64,000 bases of DNA from Hyphomonadaceae bacterium (GTDB lineage Bacteria; Pseudomonadota; Alphaproteobacteria; Caulobacterales; Maricaulaceae): positions 94,640 to 158,639 of the forward strand of contig JABDMW010000022.1 in assembly GCA_013001295.1 (NCBI GenBank), in the 5' to 3' direction. Positions 55,718-64,000 of the stretch are shown in pieces. The position numbers and the translations under genes are program-made. The notes under the pieces were generated by a model. It made no database searches. It was not told the DNA's origin and worked only from the letters and a program-made list of their open reading frames with translations. Every line of letters begins with the position of its first letter. Within the stretch, counting starts at the first letter, position 1.

Positions 55718-58700
55718 ATGCATTGTTCAAAATCCGGCGTCTGTATGACCCAGATTGAACCCAAGAACAAGGTGGGTGTGAAAGACCGGTTCAAACTGCT
55801 CTTATCCCGATTTGCAAAATCTGAATCTGATAGTCATACGCCCGTATCTACCAATTGGATTAAGCGTGTTTTTAACCGCACAAAACGGATATTTGCCGAA
55901 GTTGTCAGTGTAGTTCTGACGGTGTCGCTGATTTTGTTGAGCTCCCTCACTTTTCTGATGAATCGGGAAAACGTCGACTTGGCATTTTTTAAGCCGCATT
56001 ATGAACAATGGTTTTCCGATGCATTCGATGGTCGTTCAACAAATATCGAAAAATACAGTGCACGCTGGTTAGAAGACCGACGGGCGGCAGAAATTACGGC
56101 CGAGAACATCAATATAATTGGCGAAGATGAAGCTCAACAAACAATCGATTTAGTAAAGGGTGAATTTGTCTTTTTCGATGGCTTTCGAGAACGGCCAAGC
56201 CTGCAGGCACTAACAATTGACGGCGGTGCGCTCACGCTGCTTCGAACCCACGAAAAAGTCATTAAACTCGGGTTGGGTACGCCCCAGACTTTTGAGAAAG
56301 TCGCACCATTATGGACCTCCGGGGCCGATCGGGAAAAAAATACCGGCGGTGGAAAACTGCTTCAATCATTAAAAACCATCACCGTTAAAAACGCGACAAT
56401 CTTTGTGATAGGCGAAATGAATACTGTGGATTGGGAACTCACAAATATTGATGGGCAGTTCGCATTTGATGGTCAGTTTCTAAGCATAGAAAGTACCGGC
56501 GATATTAGTACGCCTGAAGAGAACGCACCGTTCAACGTTTCCGTGCGAACCTCGGTTGATCGCAGTGAATTCGACGGACAATTGGAAATCGAGAAAATCA
56601 AACCATTGCATGTCGCGCCCAAATCGGGCCCTTATACAATAATCGGGAATTTGGATGCGCTCGTTGACCTGAAGGCTTCCGTATCCTTTGTCGCTGGACA
56701 GGTGGATGATCTCGAAATCCATTTTGCGGCGGGCACGGGGAAATTAAAGACGGGCAAAACGTTTAAACCGTTTGATGAGGCGCAAATCAATGCCGCTTAT
56801 AATGCCGAGAGCCAAAATGTTCAGATAACCAAAGCATTGATCCGTAGCCTTGCCTTAAATTTGGACGCAGTCGGAGAGTTGACCAATATCGGCAACCCAA
56901 GGATCGGGTTCGGCGCTGCACCTGTTTCATATAAAATTGCATTGGGTAAGTCGCGCCTAAATCCCGGTATTAAATTTGACGGACCTTTTGCCATCGATAG
57001 CGGTGAAATTCAGGGGCAGATTGATTTAAAGAACAAAACCTTTGTCTTCGATCAACTCGACCTTGATTTTGGTGATTTTCAAACCAACATGTCCGCAAAA
57101 CTGGTCGCCATGGACAACCCGATTTTCAAAAGTATTATTGCCAATGGAACAATAGATGGGCAAATGGTTCCGGAAGACGTCCTTTTGTTTTGGCCCAACA
57201 AGTTTGCGCTGGGTGCCCGGAACTGGATTGAGCGATCGATTAAATCTGCGGATCTCAAAAACTTTGAATTTGTCGTTGCGATAGATGAATCGGACATTCG
57301 GTCAGGACAAGTCGCAAATGATCATCTCAATCTACAGTTCGATGTCGAAAATGCCGATGTCCAGTACATGACCCGGATGCCTTGGCTGAGAGACGCATCG
57401 GGGCGCGGCGTTCTACAGGGAAATCGGGCCGACTTCTTCCTATCGACAGGAAATGTGGATGAATTAATTGTTGAAAAAGGATCTGTGAGTATTCCGCGAC
57501 TATCCCCAAAAGGGGGGGATTTTACAATCGAGTTGAACGGCGAAGGCGCAGCGGCAGAAATGCTTCGGATAACAAACAATCCACCTTTTGAATTTGCGAA
57601 CCGATTTGAGATTAATCCTGCCGATATCGGAGGTCAGGGAAAAGTTGTTTTAAAAGTGACCCGCCCCTTGCTGGAATTTTTTGACCAAAACCGAATCCTG
57701 TATGAAATCGTTGGTAATTTTACAAATGTAAGTCTGCCTGTCGGAGTTGGTGACTTTAAGCTCAACAATGGTCAGTTGGAACTTCAAGCCGACCGGAACA
57801 GGATTTCGATAAAAGGTCCGATCAATGTAGGCAAGTGGCCAACGAATCTCGATTGGGCAAAACCCCTTGGCGAAGATTCCGGTGCTGCCAATTTTACACT
57901 CAGAGGCAATATTGGCCGTGATGATCTAGATAGTTTTGGAATAGGGTTGCGTCGACATTTTGGTGGCACAATCGGTGTCAGATTGAGCGGTGCCGGTGAC
58001 GGGGTCAATGTTCAAAAAGTAAGGCTGTTCGCCGATCTGTTTGATTCTGAGCTGAATGTCGGAACGATCTGGAATAAACAAATGGGCGAACCGGGATCTT
58101 TAGCAGGTATTGTGGAAACAAGTCCCGATAGCGGCATAGAAATAGATGAGCTGGTGTTAAAATCACAGGGTCTCGATTTAATCGGCGCTATTTCAATCGG
58201 CAATGATTTGAAGCTGGAAAGTCTTGATTTTAGTACCGCGAAAATAGACGGCTTTATAGATGCGGCTATTCAAGCCAAACCAACAAGTGACGGCGCGCTA
58301 TCAATGTTTTTGACCGGAAACTTTCTCAATGTTGAGCCATGGGTCGATCAAGCTTTTCGAACCCAAACCAGCGCTGTGACCGCACCAATGCGGTTAACAG
58401 CTTCGATCAAAGAATTGTCGCTCGGTGAGAGTTACCAGCTTGCAAACGCCAGTGCAGTTTTTTCTCACGATGGGAGTGTAACCCAACAAGCTCGATTAAA
58501 AGGGGACACTGAAAACGGTGCCCTGATCGCCGAAATTTCAAGAGATGCCAATAGCCAAAATAGATCTGTCCATGTAGAAATTCCAGACGCCGGGCGGGCA
58601 CTTTTAACTCTGGTATCCATCGATAGCATTGAAGGCGGAAATTTGGTGATAGATGGAAATCTCCCGCCTGTTGGAGCCAATGGAGGCGTGACCGGAACAG

Positions 58701-59206
58701 TGACACTCACGGATTTCAAACTGGTTCGTGCACCAGCTTTTGCGCAAATTTTATCCTTGGCATCGTTGACAGGCCTAGCGGATACACTTGGCGGTTCCGG
58801 ATTGGCGTTCACAAAGCTGGAAAGTAAATTTGGGCTTGAGAACGGCGTCCTAAAAGTGCGTGATACCCACGCATCCGGACCGGCCTTGGGGCTTACCATA
58901 GATGGCGACGTCGGAATATCTGCAAAAACAATGGACATGAATGGCGTGCTGGTACCGTCCTACACCGCAAATTCTCTGCTCGGCGACATACCGCTACTCG
59001 GTGATATCGTAGTCGGAAAGAAAGGCGAGGGCATGTTCGCACTTAACTATTCGATCAAAGGGCCTTTTGCGTCGACCCAGGTCACCGTGAATCCGCTATC
59101 TGCCTTAACGCCCGGATTTTTGCGGCGAATTTTTGATGTCAAACGCGACGATATCAAAGACGATACGGTCAAAGACTTGATCGAAGAGCAAAAACAGGAA
59201 AATTAA
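55718..59206 (+). CDS. AsmA-like/DUF3971 large envelope protein
   Basis: The 1162-residue protein has a short cytoplasmic start, one membrane span at about residues 57-80, then a very long periplasmic region of repeating beta-strands, and ends with an AsmA-like C-terminal domain (ALTPGFLRRIFDVKR region). This is the plan of YhdP/TamB/AsmA-group proteins, long grooved rods thought to carry phospholipids between membranes; DUF3971 is present in this lineage. ATGs at 55718 and 55745 are both open. It converges on tyrS with interlocked stops (TTAA). Confidence 0.87.
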   Translation: MHCSKSGVCMTQIEPKNKVGVKDRFKLLLSRFAKSESDSHTPVSTNWIKRVFNRTKRIFAEVVSVVLTVSLILLSSLTFLMNRENVDLAFFKPHYEQWFSDAFDGRSTNIEKYSARWLEDRRAAEITAENINIIGEDEAQQTIDLVKGEFVFFDGFRERPSLQALTIDGGALTLLRTHEKVIKLGLGTPQTFEKVAPLWTSGADREKNTGGGKLLQSLKTITVKNATIFVIGEMNTVDWELTNIDGQFAFDGQFLSIESTGDISTPEENAPFNVSVRTSVDRSEFDGQLEIEKIKPLHVAPKSGPYTIIGNLDALVDLKASVSFVAGQVDDLEIHFAAGTGKLKTGKTFKPFDEAQINAAYNAESQNVQITKALIRSLALNLDAVGELTNIGNPRIGFGAAPVSYKIALGKSRLNPGIKFDGPFAIDSGEIQGQIDLKNKTFVFDQLDLDFGDFQTNMSAKLVAMDNPIFKSIIANGTIDGQMVPEDVLLFWPNKFALGARNWIERSIKSADLKNFEFVVAIDESDIRSGQVANDHLNLQFDVENADVQYMTRMPWLRDASGRGVLQGNRADFFLSTGNVDELIVEKGSVSIPRLSPKGGDFTIELNGEGAAAEMLRITNNPPFEFANRFEINPADIGGQGKVVLKVTRPLLEFFDQNRILYEIVGNFTNVSLPVGVGDFKLNNGQLELQADRNRISIKGPINVGKWPTNLDWAKPLGEDSGAANFTLRGNIGRDDLDSFGIGLRRHFGGTIGVRLSGAGDGVNVQKVRLFADLFDSELNVGTIWNKQMGEPGSLAGIVETSPDSGIEIDELVLKSQGLDLIGAISIGNDLKLESLDFSTAKIDGFIDAAIQAKPTSDGALSMFLTGNFLNVEPWVDQAFRTQTSAVTAPMRLTASIKELSLGESYQLANASAVFSHDGSVTQQARLKGDTENGALIAEISRDANSQNRSVHVEIPDAGRALLTLVSIDSIEGGNLVIDGNLPPVGANGGVTGTVTLTDFKLVRAPAFAQILSLASLTGLADTLGGSGLAFTKLESKFGLENGVLKVRDTHASGPALGLTIDGDVGISAKTMDMNGVLVPSYTANSLLGDIPLLGDIVVGKKGEGMFALNYSIKGPFASTQVTVNPLSALTPGFLRRIFDVKRDDIKDDTVKDLIEEQKQEN

Positions 59207-60471
59207 ACGGGTTTAAGTAGCGCGTGCCGTTTCTTGCCAACAGACAATTTGATCACACCGTCATCATTTATGTCTTCAGACGCAAATGATGTCATCGGAT
59301 CCGATACCGGTTTGTCATTGATTTTCAAAGCGCCCGCTTTGATATGGCGACGCGCTTCTCCTTTTGACGCACAAAGCTCGCACAACAGGCTTGCGTCGAC
59401 CGCCAATAACGAATCCAATTCATCAAGAGACGTTTCAAACGTTGGCAATCCCTCGGCTGTGCCCCCGCCGATGAACGTTTTCATTGCCGTCTCTTCTGCA
59501 GATTTCGCTGCGCTTGCGCCATGCAACAATTTCGTCGCTTCATTGGCCAGCCTGATTTTGGCCTTGTTGATATCGGCCCCTTCCAGGGCTTCTAAAGCTT
59601 CAATTTCACCCAACGGTAAGTCGGTAAATAGTTTTAGAAATTTGCCAACGTCGGCGTCTTCGGTGTTTCGCCAAAATTGCCAGTATTCATACGGGCTGCG
59701 GACAAATTCTTTTCCAAAACGATCATCGGCATTCAGCCAAACCGCGCCTTCTGCGGTTTTTCCCATTTTCCCGCCCGACGCCGTTGTAATCAGGGGTGTC
59801 GTAAAACCATATACTTCTTTGCTATCAATCCGGCGCGTTAGATCGGCACCGCCAAGTATATTTCCCCATTGATCAGAGCCACCAAGTTGTAAACGGCACC
59901 CATGGCGACGGTTGAGTTCTAGGTAATCGTAGGACTGCAGTAGAGTATAATTAAACTCGAGGAACGTCATTGGCTGCTCACGCTCAATACGGCGCTTGAC
60001 GCTTTCCAGTTGGATCATCTTGTTGATTGTAAAGTGCTTGCCGATATCGCGCAGAAACTCGATATAACCGAGCTTGTCGAGCCAGTCCGCATTGTCGGCC
60101 ATGATCGCTCCGTTCGGGCCATCAAAATCTAGAAACTTAGAGAAGACCTGTTGAATACCGTTTTTGTTTTCTCCAATTTTTTCCGGTGTCAAGATCGGAC
60201 GGGATTTGTCTTTGTCAGAAGGATCACCGATCTTCGTCGTACCGCCACCGATCAAAACGATAGGACGGCCACCAGATTTTTGCAAAATCCGCAACATCAT
60301 AATTTGGACCAGACTTCCCACATGCAAGCTTGGCGCTGTACAGTCAAAGCCGATATATCCGACAACTGATTCCTTTGCCGCCAGCGCATCTAACGCATCT
60401 TCATCGGTGCACTGGTATAAAAACCCGCGTTCTGTAAGGGTTTTCATAAGTTCTGATTTGTAATTTGCCAT
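59203..60471 (-). CDS. tyrS: Tyrosyl-tRNA synthetase
   Basis: TyrRS charges tRNA(Tyr). The 422-residue class I enzyme has the HIGH-type motif HVGS at residues 50-53 (APSLHVGSLVQ), the tyrosine-binding QSYDYLELNRRHGCRLQLGGSDQWGN region read in parts, the KMSKS-type loop GGKMGKTAEG, and a C-terminal S4 RNA-binding domain. Length is standard. Divergent from anmK over 62 nt. Confidence 0.97.
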   Translation of the reverse strand: MANYKSELMKTLTERGFLYQCTDEDALDALAAKESVVGYIGFDCTAPSLHVGSLVQIMMLRILQKSGGRPIVLIGGGTTKIGDPSDKDKSRPILTPEKIGENKNGIQQVFSKFLDFDGPNGAIMADNADWLDKLGYIEFLRDIGKHFTINKMIQLESVKRRIEREQPMTFLEFNYTLLQSYDYLELNRRHGCRLQLGGSDQWGNILGGADLTRRIDSKEVYGFTTPLITTASGGKMGKTAEGAVWLNADDRFGKEFVRSPYEYWQFWRNTEDADVGKFLKLFTDLPLGEIEALEALEGADINKAKIRLANEATKLLHGASAAKSAEETAMKTFIGGGTAEGLPTFETSLDELDSLLAVDASLLCELCASKGEARRHIKAGALKINDKPVSDPMTSFASEDINDDGVIKLSVGKKRHALLKPV

Positions 60472-60533
60472 AAGATGACCTTAGATAATGTTGAGCGCTT
60501 CTAACAAAGCGACGTCGTGAGTGAAAGAAAAAC

Positions 60534-61661
60534 ATGACGCTAAAATCCGTAAAAGCTATTGGGTTGATGAGTGGAACCTCATTGGACGGCATTGATGTCG
60601 CAGCAATAGATACGGACGGCCATTCTATTGAGGGGTTCGGTCCAAGTTTTTTCAGACCATACTCCGCCGAGGAAAGGCTAATTATTGAGAACTCGACAAA
60701 AGCAGCGCTGAAGTGGAACTTTAGTGGCCCACCTCCTAATATTTTTGCGCAAGCCCAAGCGGTTGTCGATCGCGCCCATATCGAGGCTGTGAGTACTTTT
60801 TTGGAAAATAATGCACTCAGCCCAACGGACATCGACCTGATCGGATATCACGGTCAAACCATCTTGCACCGACCGCCAGAGACTGCTCGTAACGGTCAAA
60901 CGCTTCAGCTTGGCAATGGCGACGAGATCGCGCGTGCAACAGGTATCGCAACGGTATTCGATTTTCGAACCAATGATATGAGGCATGGCGGGCAGGGCGC
61001 GCCCTTGGCGCCGGTCTTTCACAAAGCGCTTGTCGATAAGGCTGTTCACGGCGGCACAACCGGTATTTTGAACATTGGTGGCGTCTCTAACATTACAATC
61101 GTTACTGAGACAGGTGGGATTTTTGCTACAGACTGCGGACCGGGCAATGGTCCACTTGATACTTGGATCTCTCAAAATAGTTCTGGCAGTTTTGACAAAG
61201 ACGGTCGCATTTCCCTGACAGGGACTCCGGATTTTAAGTTGGTTGATAAATGGCTGCGGCGTGATTTCTTTCGCAAGTCTGCGCCAAAATCGGCGGATCG
61301 CTGGGATTTCGATGTGCTTGGCGATCTATCTGGAGTGTCAGTTGAAAACGGTGCCGCAACCCTGGTTGCATTTACAGCGATATCGATCAAACACACTCTG
61401 GCTAATGCCAGGCGTTCAATCGATCAAATCATCGTCTGCGGCGGCGGTAGGCATAACCCGGCAATGTTGGCAGCGTTACGAGAGCAAAGGATAAGTCAGA
61501 TTAAAACAGCCGAAGAGATCGGGTGGCAAGGCGATGATATTGAGGCCCAAGCCTTCGCCTACCTTGCTGTACGAACGGCAAAGCAATTGCCAATCTCCTA
61601 TCCAGAGACGACTGGGGTCGAGAGACCATGTGAAGGCGGCCGTTTGGCTGATACGAAGTAG
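60534..61661 (+). CDS. anmK: Anhydro-N-acetylmuramic acid kinase
   Basis: AnmK opens and phosphorylates 1,6-anhydroMurNAc from wall turnover, feeding recycling to UDP-GlcNAc. The 375-residue protein has the nucleotide-binding GLMSGTSLDGIDVA (residues 10-23), IGYHGQTILHRP, the ILNIGGVSNITIV block and the CGGGRHNPAM motif. Length is typical. It is paired with tyrS in many Alphaproteobacteria. It recycles the product that lytic transglycosylases such as MltG release. Confidence 0.96.
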   Translation: MTLKSVKAIGLMSGTSLDGIDVAAIDTDGHSIEGFGPSFFRPYSAEERLIIENSTKAALKWNFSGPPPNIFAQAQAVVDRAHIEAVSTFLENNALSPTDIDLIGYHGQTILHRPPETARNGQTLQLGNGDEIARATGIATVFDFRTNDMRHGGQGAPLAPVFHKALVDKAVHGGTTGILNIGGVSNITIVTETGGIFATDCGPGNGPLDTWISQNSSGSFDKDGRISLTGTPDFKLVDKWLRRDFFRKSAPKSADRWDFDVLGDLSGVSVENGAATLVAFTAISIKHTLANARRSIDQIIVCGGGRHNPAMLAALREQRISQIKTAEEIGWQGDDIEAQAFAYLAVRTAKQLPISYPETTGVERPCEGGRLADTK

Positions 61662-61666
61662 GGAGT

Positions 61667-62356
61667 TTACTCTTCAAATCCGATTAAATCCGGCGTCCGC
61701 GGTGGGCAATATTGCGGATCCAAAGTCTCGTCGAGATATTGTTCGATGTCTTCGAGAGCAATATCGAGGAAATGATCCGTATAAAAATGATCAGCGCCTT
61801 CAACCAGTTTTGTATGGATCATCGTACCTTTTTGCGTCCGAATCTTCTCGACCGCTCTTAAAACCTCTTCCGGCGGGACAATCGTGTCCATACTGCCGTA
61901 GGTGATCAATCCGGACGCCGGACACGGCGCGAGAAACGCGAGATCATATGTGTTGGTTGGCAAAGACATGGAGATAAAGCCGGCAATTTCGGGGCGGCGC
62001 ATCAAAAGCTGCATGCCAATCCAGGCCCCGAATGAATAACCGCTGACCCAGCTGAACGGAGCGTTTTGGTTGAAACTTTGCAGCCAATCTAGCGCATAGG
62101 CGGCGTCTTGCAGCTCACCAGACCCATTATCGTATGTGCCAACAGATCGGCCTACGCCTCTGAAATTAAAGCGTAAAACTGAAAAACCACGACGTTTGTA
62201 GCTCTCATACATAGCAACCGGAATACGGTGATCCATATGTCCACCGGCTTTTGGGTGAGGTGAGAGAATAATGGCGCAAGGTGCGGCGGCGTCGTCACTC
62301 GGATGGTAACGACCTTCCAGTCGACCTTCAGGACCGGCAAAGATGACTTCTGGCAT
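61667..62356 (-). CDS. Alpha/beta hydrolase
   Basis: The 229-residue protein belongs to the small alpha/beta hydrolases of the COG2945 type. The nucleophile is Ser108 in SGYSFGAWIG; the acid is in YGSMDTIVPPEEV and the histidine in EGADHFYTDHF. An HPKAGGHMDHRI oxyanion-side loop and FNFRGVGRSVG strand are typical. The substrate is unknown. No signal peptide. It converges on anmK with 5 nt between and is divergent from the Rrf2 gene. Confidence 0.88.
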   Translation of the reverse strand: MPEVIFAGPEGRLEGRYHPSDDAAAPCAIILSPHPKAGGHMDHRIPVAMYESYKRRGFSVLRFNFRGVGRSVGTYDNGSGELQDAAYALDWLQSFNQNAPFSWVSGYSFGAWIGMQLLMRRPEIAGFISMSLPTNTYDLAFLAPCPASGLITYGSMDTIVPPEEVLRAVEKIRTQKGTMIHTKLVEGADHFYTDHFLDIALEDIEQYLDETLDPQYCPPRTPDLIGFEE

Positions 62357-62396
62357 GAAAACCCTTTAAAATTATCACGAAATTATGATCCCTAAA

Positions 62397-62417
62397 ATAC
62401 TTGACTATTTTAGTCGG
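62397..62417 (+). promoter_or_regulatory. IscR type-1 operator
   Basis: ATACTTGACTATTTTAGTC followed by GG matches the E. coli IscR type-1 consensus at nearly every defined position (ATA-S-YYGACT-R-WWW-YAGTC-RR). It contains the perfect inverted repeat GACTA-TTT-TAGTC. It overlaps the -35 hexamer of the likely promoter of the Rrf2 gene. Confidence 0.8.
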
Positions 62418-62429
62418 AATTCGTAAATC
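62401..62429 (+). promoter_or_regulatory. Probable promoter of the Rrf2-desulfurase operon
   Basis: TTGACT (62401-62406) is one base from the -35 consensus and is followed after 17 nt by TAAATC (62424-62429), a weak -10. It would give a leader of about 85 nt. The IscR operator covers the -35, so bound repressor would block the promoter. Confidence 0.55.
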
Positions 62430-62523
62430 CTCGTGTGAAATGCTGTTGCGCGCGCCTTCTAACAAAGACTGCGCAAAAAAGCGAGAAAAATTACAGTAGA
62501 AACGCCAAATATGTCGAGATGCG

Positions 62524-62973
62524 ATGAAATTAACCGCTAAAGCCCGTTATGCCGTTATGGCTGTCACCGATATCGCTGTCAATGGCGGCGATACAGCTGT
62601 CAGCCTGAGCGATATTTCGGTGCGTCAGGATATATCTTTGTCATTTCTGGAGCAATTGTTTGGAAAACTACGAAAATCGGGAATTGTTGACAGCGTACGA
62701 GGCGCGAATGGTGGCTATGTTTTGGCCCAACCGGTTGACAAAATACTGTTGGGATCGGTCATGCATGCCGTTGAGGAAGAAGTGCAAACCAAACGGTGTA
62801 GCGGCCTCGAGGCAGGATTAAGTTGCACGGGCAAGGGCCTCAAATGCCTTTCGCACGATTTATGGCAGGCTATGGAAGACCATATTGAAGGGTTTTTCAG
62901 CGCCATCAGTATTCAAGACGTGCTCGATCAAAAATTCCCGATCTATCAGCCTGAGCTGGAGGTGGCCGAATGA
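62524..62973 (+). CDS. iscR: Rrf2-family IscR-like iron-sulfur regulator
   Basis: IscR senses cell Fe-S status by holding a cluster and represses assembly genes. The 149-residue protein has the Rrf2 winged helix (MKLTAKARYAVMAVTDIA at the start, ISLSFLEQLFGKLRKSGIV recognition region) and three cysteines at 92, 101 and 108 (RCSGLEAGLSC and CLSHDLW). Spacing between them differs from E. coli IscR (92, 98, 104), as is usual for alphaproteobacterial IscR. Its stop overlaps the start of the cysteine desulfurase (ATGA). A type-1 operator lies upstream, so it likely represses itself. Confidence 0.92.
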   Translation: MKLTAKARYAVMAVTDIAVNGGDTAVSLSDISVRQDISLSFLEQLFGKLRKSGIVDSVRGANGGYVLAQPVDKILLGSVMHAVEEEVQTKRCSGLEAGLSCTGKGLKCLSHDLWQAMEDHIEGFFSAISIQDVLDQKFPIYQPELEVAE

Positions 62974-64000
62974 CTGACCGCCTTTATTTGGATCACAATG
63001 CATCTTCACCCGCTCGACCGGAAACCATAGCCGCGATGAACGAGGCCTTGAAAACGGGAGGAAACCCGACGGCGCCGCACGGTAATGGTCGTGCCGCACA
63101 TAAATTTGTCGCGGATGGTCGCGAGGCCGTAGCGTTGGCCATGGGCGTGTGCGCTCAGGACGTGATATTCACCGGATGCGGTACAGAATCCATCAACGCG
63201 GCAATTCATAGTGCCGTGGTAGCTGGATGTTCACCGATCTATGTGTCCTCACTCGACCATCCAGCATCTATATTGGCCGCTGAAGCGTCGGGAAGTGATG
63301 TTCGTACCATTCCAGCTTTGGCAGACGGCTATGTCGATCTTGATTGGCTTGCTGATCAGTTATCGGGTCTAAGTGCCGATCAGCGGCCATTTGTGTCGAT
63401 TGTTGCGGTCAATAGCGAAACCGGCGTCGTTCAGGATATTGAGCGCGCCACGGAGCTTTCACACGCTGCTGGCGGGATTATCCTTGTTGATGCGGTTCAG
63501 GCCATGGGCAAAGTCCCAATGACCTTTATCGTCGATTATTTGGCCGTGTCCGCTCATAAAATTGGTGGCCCGCAAGGCGTCGGCGCCCTTTATGTGGATC
63601 CGGAAGCGCCATTCACCAGCCTTTTGCATGGTGGTGGACAGGAAAAACGCCGCCGCGCCGGGACGCTCAACGCCGCCGGTATCGCCGGATTTGGCGCGGC
63701 TGCCAAAGTCGCAGATGCGGGTATGGACCATCTGAGTGACATCCGCGACGCGATTGAGGCCGGCCTAAAAGAAATGGAACCTGATCTGGTGATCTTCGGA
63801 GAGGGCTCAAACCGTATACCCAATACAAGCTTTTTCGCGGTTCCGGATACGGCGTCACAAACACTGATGATGGCGCTGGACCTGGACGGCATCAGCGTTT
63901 CTACGGGGACAGCCTGCTCATCGGGCAAAGTCGGTGCCAGCCGGGCTGTCACCGCGATGGGGCTGGCGGACAAAGCGCCACATGGCTGTATCCGTTTGAG
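62970..64000 (+). CDS. Cysteine desulfurase (IscS/NifS-like), runs off window end
   Basis: The enzyme takes sulfur from cysteine with PLP to build Fe-S clusters. The first 343 codons are present from an ATG at 62970 that overlaps the iscR stop. Visible features are YLDHNASSPARPETIAAM at the start, the histidine in SSLDHPAS, the NSETG loop, the PLP lysine Lys197 in SAHKIGGPQGVGALY, and the sulfur-carrying Cys316 in STGTACSSGK. Coupling with iscR and the usual alphaproteobacterial order suggest the SUF operon genes continue beyond the window. No stop codon is seen because the window ends. Confidence 0.93.
   Translation, partial: MTDRLYLDHNASSPARPETIAAMNEALKTGGNPTAPHGNGRAAHKFVADGREAVALAMGVCAQDVIFTGCGTESINAAIHSAVVAGCSPIYVSSLDHPASILAAEASGSDVRTIPALADGYVDLDWLADQLSGLSADQRPFVSIVAVNSETGVVQDIERATELSHAAGGIILVDAVQAMGKVPMTFIVDYLAVSAHKIGGPQGVGALYVDPEAPFTSLLHGGGQEKRRRAGTLNAAGIAGFGAAAKVADAGMDHLSDIRDAIEAGLKEMEPDLVIFGEGSNRIPNTSFFAVPDTASQTLMMALDLDGISVSTGTACSSGKVGASRAVTAMGLADKAPHGCIRL

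Noticed and set aside
1..64000. CRISPR arrays, insertion sequences, prophage, tRNA or rRNA genes
   Set aside because: None seen; the gaps between genes are too short or lack the needed structure.

Overview
This window is an ordinary stretch of chromosome from an alphaproteobacterium, most likely a dimorphic or prosthecate relative of Caulobacterales/Maricaulales (Hyphomonadaceae-like). The signs are the gene orders rne-amiC-PBP1A-prfB and tyrS-AsmA-like-Bcp-DUF455-M23-bactofilin, an HdaA-type replication regulator next to DUF2066, an NDUFA12 subunit beside DUF2155, and an RNase E ending in a GWW motif. By eye the base composition is close to 50% G+C. I see no insertion sequences, prophage, CRISPR, rRNA or tRNA. 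About 58 genes are packed with very short gaps, and several convergent pairs share their stop codons.

Layout. 1-4.2 kb (minus strand): start of alr, dnaB, an unknown basic protein, and rplI-rpsR-rpsF. 4.4-10.5 kb (plus): the fatty-acid cluster fabD-fabG-acpP-fabF, running into mltG, yicC and gmk. 10.4-15.9 kb (minus): lptF-lptG-surA-pdxA-rsmA, a conserved envelope/ribosome operon from which the usual lptD is absent. 16-21 kb: pepA-holC, an I78-like lipoprotein, an ABC-F ATPase and ndk. 21-24.7 kb (minus): two TadE-like and two TadG-like proteins with no pilus machinery beside them, downstream of purM-purN.

26.5-37 kb: DUF2066-hdaA, an RluA-type pseudouridine synthase, rnd, aspS, a secreted pentapeptide-repeat protein and the B12-dependent ribonucleotide reductase nrdJ. 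37-44 kb: NDUFA12, DUF2155, the aroQ-accB-accC-aat operon, thiS-thiG set in the opposite orientation, a DsbA-like protein and an M48/TPR protease. 44-54 kb: rne, then divergent amiC, PBP1A and prfB (read by a programmed +1 frameshift), then bactofilin and its M23 partner. 54-62 kb: DUF455, Bcp, a large AsmA-like protein, tyrS, anmK and an alpha/beta hydrolase. The window closes with an IscR-type Rrf2 regulator under a near-consensus IscR operator, translationally coupled to a cysteine desulfurase that runs off the end.

Taken together the genes serve envelope building (LPS export, peptidoglycan synthesis and recycling, outer-membrane folding), translation, fatty-acid synthesis, nucleotide supply and iron-sulfur assembly. 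I found no undescribed defence or mobile system. The less ordinary items are the orphan Tad-like cluster, the lptD gap, the unknown protein between rplI and dnaB, the long rne/amiC divergent region with a CtrA-like site, paired DnaA-box-like motifs upstream of dnaB, and the IscR operator.
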